10,342 nt of DNA from Dehalococcoidia bacterium UBA2588 (GTDB lineage Bacteria > Chloroflexota > Dehalococcoidia > Lucifugimonadales > UBA3495), in NCBI GenBank assembly GCA_002339805.1, contig DDKW01000053.1:1-10342 (forward strand). Direction: 5' to 3'. Of the stretch, positions 7,754 through 10,342 are shown in pieces. Every line of letters begins with the position of its first letter. The first letter of the stretch is position 1. The notes beneath the pieces were generated by a model. The model was not told the origin of the DNA and ran no database searches. It saw only the letters and a program-made list of their open reading frames with translations. The position numbers and the translations under genes were made by a program.

Positions 7754-7781
7754 AGAATACCTCAAATTTATTGGAAAACTA

Positions 7782-7822
7782 CCATATATGCGAATTTTAA
7801 CACCTTTATACGCAATATATGG
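7782..7822. repeat. Inverted repeat with 11/12-bp arms, candidate operator
   Basis: Left arm CCATATATGCG (7782-7792) and right arm CGCAATATATGG (7811-7822) are reverse complements apart from one extra A in the right arm. The 18-nt centre holds both -10-like hexamers for the minus-strand crotonase gene. Position 30-70 bp upstream of that gene's ATG fits an operator for a dimeric repressor or a leader hairpin. Function is inferred. Confidence 0.5.
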
Positions 7823-7937
7823 GAAAACAGGCCAAACATGTATTGATATTTATTGCACCCTAGTAGACATAACGGGCATAGTATGCGCAAGAGTATTTTG
7901 GTGGTTGTATCTATCTCAATGATTAGAGGATAGATAT

Positions 7938-7958
7938 ATGAATTTTGTGGAGGTGTGA
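7938..7958 (+). promoter_or_regulatory. Candidate 6-codon leader ORF covering the HTH-gene Shine-Dalgarno
   Basis: ATG 7938 opens a frame for MNFVEV and stops at TGA 7956-7958, 3 nt before the HTH-gene ATG at 7962. It has its own AGAGGA (7925-7930) with a 7-nt spacer. The main gene's GGAGG (7949-7953) lies inside this mini-ORF, so its translation would affect access to the main start. It may also be chance. Confidence 0.3.
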
Positions 7959-7961
7959 GGT

Positions 7962-8294
7962 ATGACGACTTTTGACAATAGTGTAAAAGGATTTGAAGGC
8001 TCTCAGGAGTTTTTTCATTATGAAGATACGGGATGTGAAATATCTACATCTTGTCTGACTTGTCCTTTGCCTCAATGTAAATATGATGACCCTGTATGGT
8101 TCCAAAAATGTCAAAGGCTAGCGAAAGATCTGAAAGTTATTCGAGCTATGCAAAAAGAAGATCTGTCGGTAGAAGAAGCAGCACTAAAATTTGATGTGAC
8201 AGTAAGGACAATTTTTAGAATCATGAGAAGATTTAAAGATTCTAATTTGGACGTTGACCCAAAAGAATTAGAGATTTTCGCAGCAACAGTTTAA
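7962..8294 (+). CDS. Small Cys-cluster plus helix-turn-helix protein, putative regulator
   Basis: A 110-residue protein with two parts. Residues 22-43 carry a cysteine cluster, DTGCEISTSCLTCPLPQC then KYDDP, with Cys25, 31, 34 and 39 spaced C-x5-C-x2-C-x4-C, suited to binding zinc or an Fe-S cluster. Residues 69-88 (LSVEEAALKFDVTVRTIFRI) form a helix-turn-helix of the resolvase/sigma-region-4 style. I recall similar uncharacterised proteins with this cluster and a C-terminal HTH from Chloroflexota-like genomes, but know no assigned function. A fifth Cys50 lies outside the cluster. The Cys spacing differs from WhiB. GGAGG 7949-7953 with an 8-nt spacer supports the ATG at 7962. It diverges from the crotonase gene and converges on an acyl-CoA dehydrogenase, overlapping its stop by 3 nt. 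A DNA-binding metal- or redox-sensing role is inferred. Confidence 0.8.
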   Translation: MTTFDNSVKGFEGSQEFFHYEDTGCEISTSCLTCPLPQCKYDDPVWFQKCQRLAKDLKVIRAMQKEDLSVEEAALKFDVTVRTIFRIMRRFKDSNLDVDPKELEIFAATV

Positions 8295-9469
8295 CCCCTG
8301 GGCAGTTCTAGGCCCCTACCGGCTATTATATTTCTTTGCACCTCTGAAGTGCCTGCTGCTATTTTGTGTGAAAAACTGATCATCCAGTTTTCTTGGATTC
8401 TGCCTAATAGTGGAGAGTAGGGATCATCTTTCTTTAAAGTGCCAACTGGACCTAGGATTTCCAGACAGGAATTTGTTACCTTCTGTAATGTTTCACTTCC
8501 AAAAACCTTACTGATTGATGCTTCTTTTGTGGGAATAAGTCCCTGCTCCTGCATATAAGCTACGTTATATGCCATAAGTCTGGCCACTTCACATTCCATA
8601 TATCGTTGCGATAATAGGTCTTTTACCCAATGCAAATCGATTAATTTTGATCCGCCCGTTGAGATTGTCTCCTCTGCGTAGGATGTCATATCATCTAATA
8701 ATCGCCTTCCTATCGCTGAGTAATCGATTCCGGAGCGTTCAAAGTCTAATAAGGTTACTGCTACATACCAACCTCGATTGACTTCTCCTACGACATTCCT
8801 AGCGGGAACTCTTACATTATCGAATATTACTTGGTTAAATTCGCTTCCTGCAGTCATATCCTTGATTGGACGGACTTCTATTCCGGGCGTTTTCATATCT
8901 ACTAAAATAAAACTTATGCCTCGGTGTTTTGGTGCGTCTAGATCTGTCCGAGCTAAACACATAATCCAATCTGCCCTATGTGCTAGAGTAGTCCATATTT
9001 TAGAGCCGTTTATGACGTATTCATCTCCGTCTAGCACAGCTCTAGTGCTCAAAGATGCAAGATCTGAACCAGATTCTGGCTCACTATAACCTTGACACCA
9101 TTGGACCTCTCCTCTAGCAACGGGAGGAAGGAATTGCTCTTTTTGTTCTTCGGAGCCATGGACCATAAGAGTTGGTGCGAACATACGTACGCCAAATATG
9201 TCTCTACCAGGGGCCCTAAGGTAGGCTAATTCTTCATTGTATATAGCAGTTCTTATGGGGGATACGTCTAATCCTCCGTATTCTTTCGGCCAGTGCATTG
9301 TTAGCCAGCCTTTGTCTGCTAATTTGCGCCTGAAATCTAGGGTTTTATCCCAGTCCCAATTTTCTGGCCATCTTCCTAAACCTTCCCAAGTGGCAGGCAA
9401 TTCTTGGTCTACGAATTCTCTTAATTCGTTTCTAAATGTTAAGTCTTCATTTGTAAAATTGAAGTCCAC
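8291..9469 (-). CDS. Acyl-CoA dehydrogenase, Glu in isovaleryl-type position
   Basis: Acyl-CoA dehydrogenase of 392 residues, FAD-dependent alpha,beta-oxidation of an acyl-CoA. Visible blocks are PKEYGG (61-66), QGYSEPESGSDLASL (126-140, flavin/substrate loop), GSKIWTTLAHRADW (155-168), and the C-terminal AAGTSEVQRNIIA (371-383) of the FadE-like group ending in LELPRG. At the medium-chain catalytic position (YEGT) it has AAGT, without Glu. Glu244 in LLDFERSG falls where isovaleryl-CoA dehydrogenase keeps its base (LDLERL), so it is likely catalytically competent. It starts at GTG 9469, with AAGGA (+ 9476-9480) 6 nt before. It is 25 nt downstream of the RAM-domain gene and probably co-transcribed with it. 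Substrate unknown; branched, cyclic or steroid-like acyl-CoAs are possible for this group. Confidence 0.92.
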   Translation of the reverse strand: MDFNFTNEDLTFRNELREFVDQELPATWEGLGRWPENWDWDKTLDFRRKLADKGWLTMHWPKEYGGLDVSPIRTAIYNEELAYLRAPGRDIFGVRMFAPTLMVHGSEEQKEQFLPPVARGEVQWCQGYSEPESGSDLASLSTRAVLDGDEYVINGSKIWTTLAHRADWIMCLARTDLDAPKHRGISFILVDMKTPGIEVRPIKDMTAGSEFNQVIFDNVRVPARNVVGEVNRGWYVAVTLLDFERSGIDYSAIGRRLLDDMTSYAEETISTGGSKLIDLHWVKDLLSQRYMECEVARLMAYNVAYMQEQGLIPTKEASISKVFGSETLQKVTNSCLEILGPVGTLKKDDPYSPLLGRIQENWMISFSHKIAAGTSEVQRNIIAGRGLELPRG

Positions 9470-9494
9470 TATTATTCCTTTTCGTGTTGTTAGT

Positions 9495-9731
9495 TCAGTG
9501 ACCGACTGCGACGCATGTTACGGTTCTAACCACACCTTCAATAGTATGGATTTTTTCAGTTACTATCCCGCCAATTATAGCCATGTCGTCAGCTTCTATT
9601 GTTGCGATAATATCATAAGGACCAGTTACTACATCCACATTACTTATTCCGTTTAAGGAATGCAGTATATCGGCTACCTCTCGTGTTTTCCCCACTGCTG
9701 TTTCAATAAGGAGGTATGCTTTTGCTAACAT
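9495..9731 (-). CDS. Stand-alone Lrp/AsnC-type RAM (ligand-binding) domain protein
   Basis: A 78-residue protein that is only the beta-alpha-beta-beta-alpha-beta effector domain of Lrp/AsnC regulators, with no DNA-binding HTH. Strand 1 is AKAYLLIETA (3-12), then helix REVADILHSL, strand VDVVTGPYDIIATIEA (32-47) containing the family GxYDI motif, a second helix 48-62, and strand VVRTVTCVAV (67-76). Such single-domain proteins bind amino acids or small effectors and form ring-like oligomers in studied relatives. I start at ATG 9731-9729: GAGG (CCTC at + 9738-9741) is 6 nt before it, and the 4-residue longer frame begins at a TTG containing that Shine-Dalgarno. It precedes the acyl-CoA dehydrogenase by 25 nt in the same direction, which suggests a shared transcript; any role in controlling that enzyme is inference. 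Confidence 0.88.
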   Translation of the reverse strand: MLAKAYLLIETAVGKTREVADILHSLNGISNVDVVTGPYDIIATIEADDMAIIGGIVTEKIHTIEGVVRTVTCVAVGH

Positions 9732-9760
9732 CGTAAACCTCAAAATAATTTTATATTGTG

Positions 9761-9789
9761 ATTATACACTGGATGTCTGTATTTGTTTC
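9761..9789 (-). promoter_or_regulatory. Promoter for the RAM-domain/dehydrogenase unit
   Basis: On the minus strand a perfect TATAAT lies at + 9761-9766. A weak -35, GAAACA (+ 9784-9789), is 17 nt upstream. Transcription would start near 9754, leaving a short leader of about 22 nt before the ATG. The -35 abuts that of the divergent promoter. Confidence 0.5.
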
Positions 9790-9819
9790 TTGACATATGA
9801 AAATTCCTTTTGCTACGAT
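9790..9819 (+). promoter_or_regulatory. Extended -10 promoter for the isoprenyl synthase gene
   Basis: Perfect TTGACA at 9790-9795, 18-nt spacer, then TACGAT at 9814-9819. The TG at 9811-9812 makes a TGnTACGAT extended -10. Transcription would start near 9826, leaving a leader of about 75 nt that holds two 12-bp palindromes. Confidence 0.6.
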
Positions 9820-9828
9820 TTTCTAATG

Positions 9829-9840
9829 AATATCGATATT
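9829..9840. repeat. Perfect 12-bp palindrome AATATCGATATT at the predicted transcript start
   Basis: AATATCGATATT is its own reverse complement and lies just downstream of the -10 box. It is nested in a wider pair of 7-bp arms, AATGAAT (9825-9831) and ATTCATT (9845-9851). Candidate operator. Confidence 0.4.
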
Positions 9841-9857
9841 TTGCATTCATTTTATAT

Positions 9858-9869
9858 TAAGGCGCCTTA
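9858..9869. repeat. Perfect 12-bp palindrome TAAGGCGCCTTA in the leader
   Basis: TAAGGCGCCTTA is fully self-complementary, a GC-rich core in an AT-rich leader. Its centre is 29 bp from the centre of the other palindrome. Candidate operator; chance is possible. Confidence 0.35.
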
Positions 9870-9901
9870 TTTTGAACGTTAAGCTTAAAGGAATCCCTCC
9901 A

Positions 9902-10342
9902 ATGTTTGATAGATATGAGTCTAGGATTATAGAGGGATTGGGGTCCATAGTACCGTTTAAAAATAACATGGAACTGTTTGATATTCATTCTTATCATCTG
10001 GGATTTATAGATGTAGAAGGCTATAAGATTGACCCCGCTAAGAATATGGGGAAGTGCTTACGTCCTACTTTGTGTTTGTTTGCCTGTGATGCTTTAGGGG
10101 GTGACGTTAATGAATGCATTGATGCGGCGGTTTCACTGGAATTGATACATAATTTTTCATTGATTCATGATGATATTCAAGATAATGACATTGAGAGACG
10201 TCATAGAGAAACTGTTTGGCATCTATGGGGTATTTCTAAAGCTTTGGTTTCAGGTAATGCGTTACATACCCTGGGAGACATATCGAATTTTCAAGGCGAA
10301 TTTTCAGATGAATACAGCATAGCTATATCAAAAGTGCTTACA
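9902..10342 (+). CDS. Trans-isoprenyl diphosphate synthase (polyprenyl synthetase family), N-terminal part
   Basis: The frame runs from ATG 9902 off the end of the window (147 codons, no stop). It condenses allylic diphosphates with isopentenyl diphosphate. Family motifs are GKCLRP (50-55), the first aspartate-rich motif HDDIQD (89-94; DDxxD without the two-residue insert of bacterial FPP synthases), and the diphosphate-binding arginines in ERRHRETVW (98-106). Phe85, five residues before the motif, is an aromatic of the kind that limits chain length in some GGPP synthases, hinting at a C15-C20 product; this is tentative. AAAGG at 9887-9891 is 10 nt before the ATG, a rather long spacer. An in-frame TTG at 9872 would add MNVKLKGIPP and has AAGG 9 nt before it, so it remains possible. 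The second aspartate-rich motif lies beyond the window. Confidence 0.93.
   Translation, partial: MFDRYESRIIEGLGSIVPFKNNMELFDIHSYHLGFIDVEGYKIDPAKNMGKCLRPTLCLFACDALGGDVNECIDAAVSLELIHNFSLIHDDIQDNDIERRHRETVWHLWGISKALVSGNALHTLGDISNFQGEFSDEYSIAISKVLT

Larger units (their letters stand above)
7754..7961. other. Divergent intergenic region between crotonase and Cys/HTH genes
   Basis: About 208 bp without a full gene, between two divergent starts. It holds the crotonase Shine-Dalgarno (CCTC at 7760-7763 on +), a large inverted repeat (7782-7822), a small palindrome GCATA-G-TATGC (7877-7887), and a possible 6-codon leader ORF before the HTH gene. Promoter boxes are weak. On + the best I see is TTGCAC (7853-7858), 18 nt, CATAGT (7877-7882). 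On minus, TATAAA (+ 7805-7810) or TAAAAT (+ 7794-7799) could be -10 boxes, without a good -35. Confidence 0.5.

Noticed and set aside
7754..7765. TTG start adding 4 residues to the crotonase protein
   Set aside because: The TTG overlaps the GAGG Shine-Dalgarno that is ideally placed for the downstream ATG. The RAM-domain gene shows the same pattern at 9732-9743, rejected for the same reason.
7962..8294. WhiB-family regulator
   Set aside because: WhiB spacing is C-x(n)-C-x2-C-x5-C with a GVWGG turn; here the spacing is C-x5-C-x2-C-x4-C, there is no such turn, and a separate HTH is present.
9237..9656. 139-codon plus-strand open frame opposite the dehydrogenase and RAM genes
   Set aside because: It lies antisense across the starts of two well-supported genes, has no family motif and no good Shine-Dalgarno; it is a shadow frame.

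Overview
The window is AT-rich bacterial DNA (I judge about 40% GC by eye). It is densely packed: two pairs of genes meet tail to tail with almost no spacer, and I see no hairpin-plus-T-run terminator. The ArgB and class I aminotransferase sequences, and a small Cys-cluster/HTH protein, resemble forms I associate with Chloroflexota. Together with the many acyl-CoA enzymes this suggests a Chloroflexota lineage such as a low-GC marine SAR202-like member. That is an inference from protein style; no rRNA or marker gene is present.

Region 1 (1-4843, + strand) is an arginine biosynthesis run. It holds the 3' end of argJ, then argB, argD and argG, followed by a class I aspartate-type aminotransferase. 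Gaps are 7-50 nt. ArgJ recycles acetyl groups and makes acetylglutamate, ArgB and ArgD (with ArgC, not seen) carry it to acetylornithine, and ArgG joins citrulline with aspartate. The aminotransferase could supply that aspartate. argF and argH do not follow argG.

Region 2 (4880-6918, + strand) continues in the same direction with a divergent acyl-CoA dehydrogenase-like protein that lacks the usual catalytic Glu, a HIT-family nucleotide-binding protein, and a YqeK-type HD phosphohydrolase. Spacers of 36, 2 and 6 nt make one long transcription unit from argJ to the HD gene plausible.

Region 3 (6920-9731) is mixed. A minus-strand crotonase-family gene ends 1 nt from the HD gene. It diverges, across about 208 bp carrying an 11/12-bp inverted repeat, from a small plus-strand Cys-cluster/HTH protein. 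That gene shares a TTAA stop tetranucleotide with a second, minus-strand acyl-CoA dehydrogenase. Upstream of this dehydrogenase, in the same direction and 25 nt away, is a stand-alone Lrp/AsnC-type RAM (ligand-binding) domain gene.

Region 4 (9732-10342) is a divergent promoter region with a clear TTGACA/extended -10 promoter and two perfect 12-bp palindromes. It leads into the 5' part of a trans-isoprenyl diphosphate synthase gene that runs off the window.

I found no mobile element, CRISPR array, tRNA or rRNA. Most of the window is ordinary metabolism. The points most worth checking are the two acyl-CoA dehydrogenases as a possible catalytic/non-catalytic pair, the short and probably arginine-insensitive ArgB beside ArgJ, the in-frame HIT/YqeK pair, and the two structured intergenic regions.
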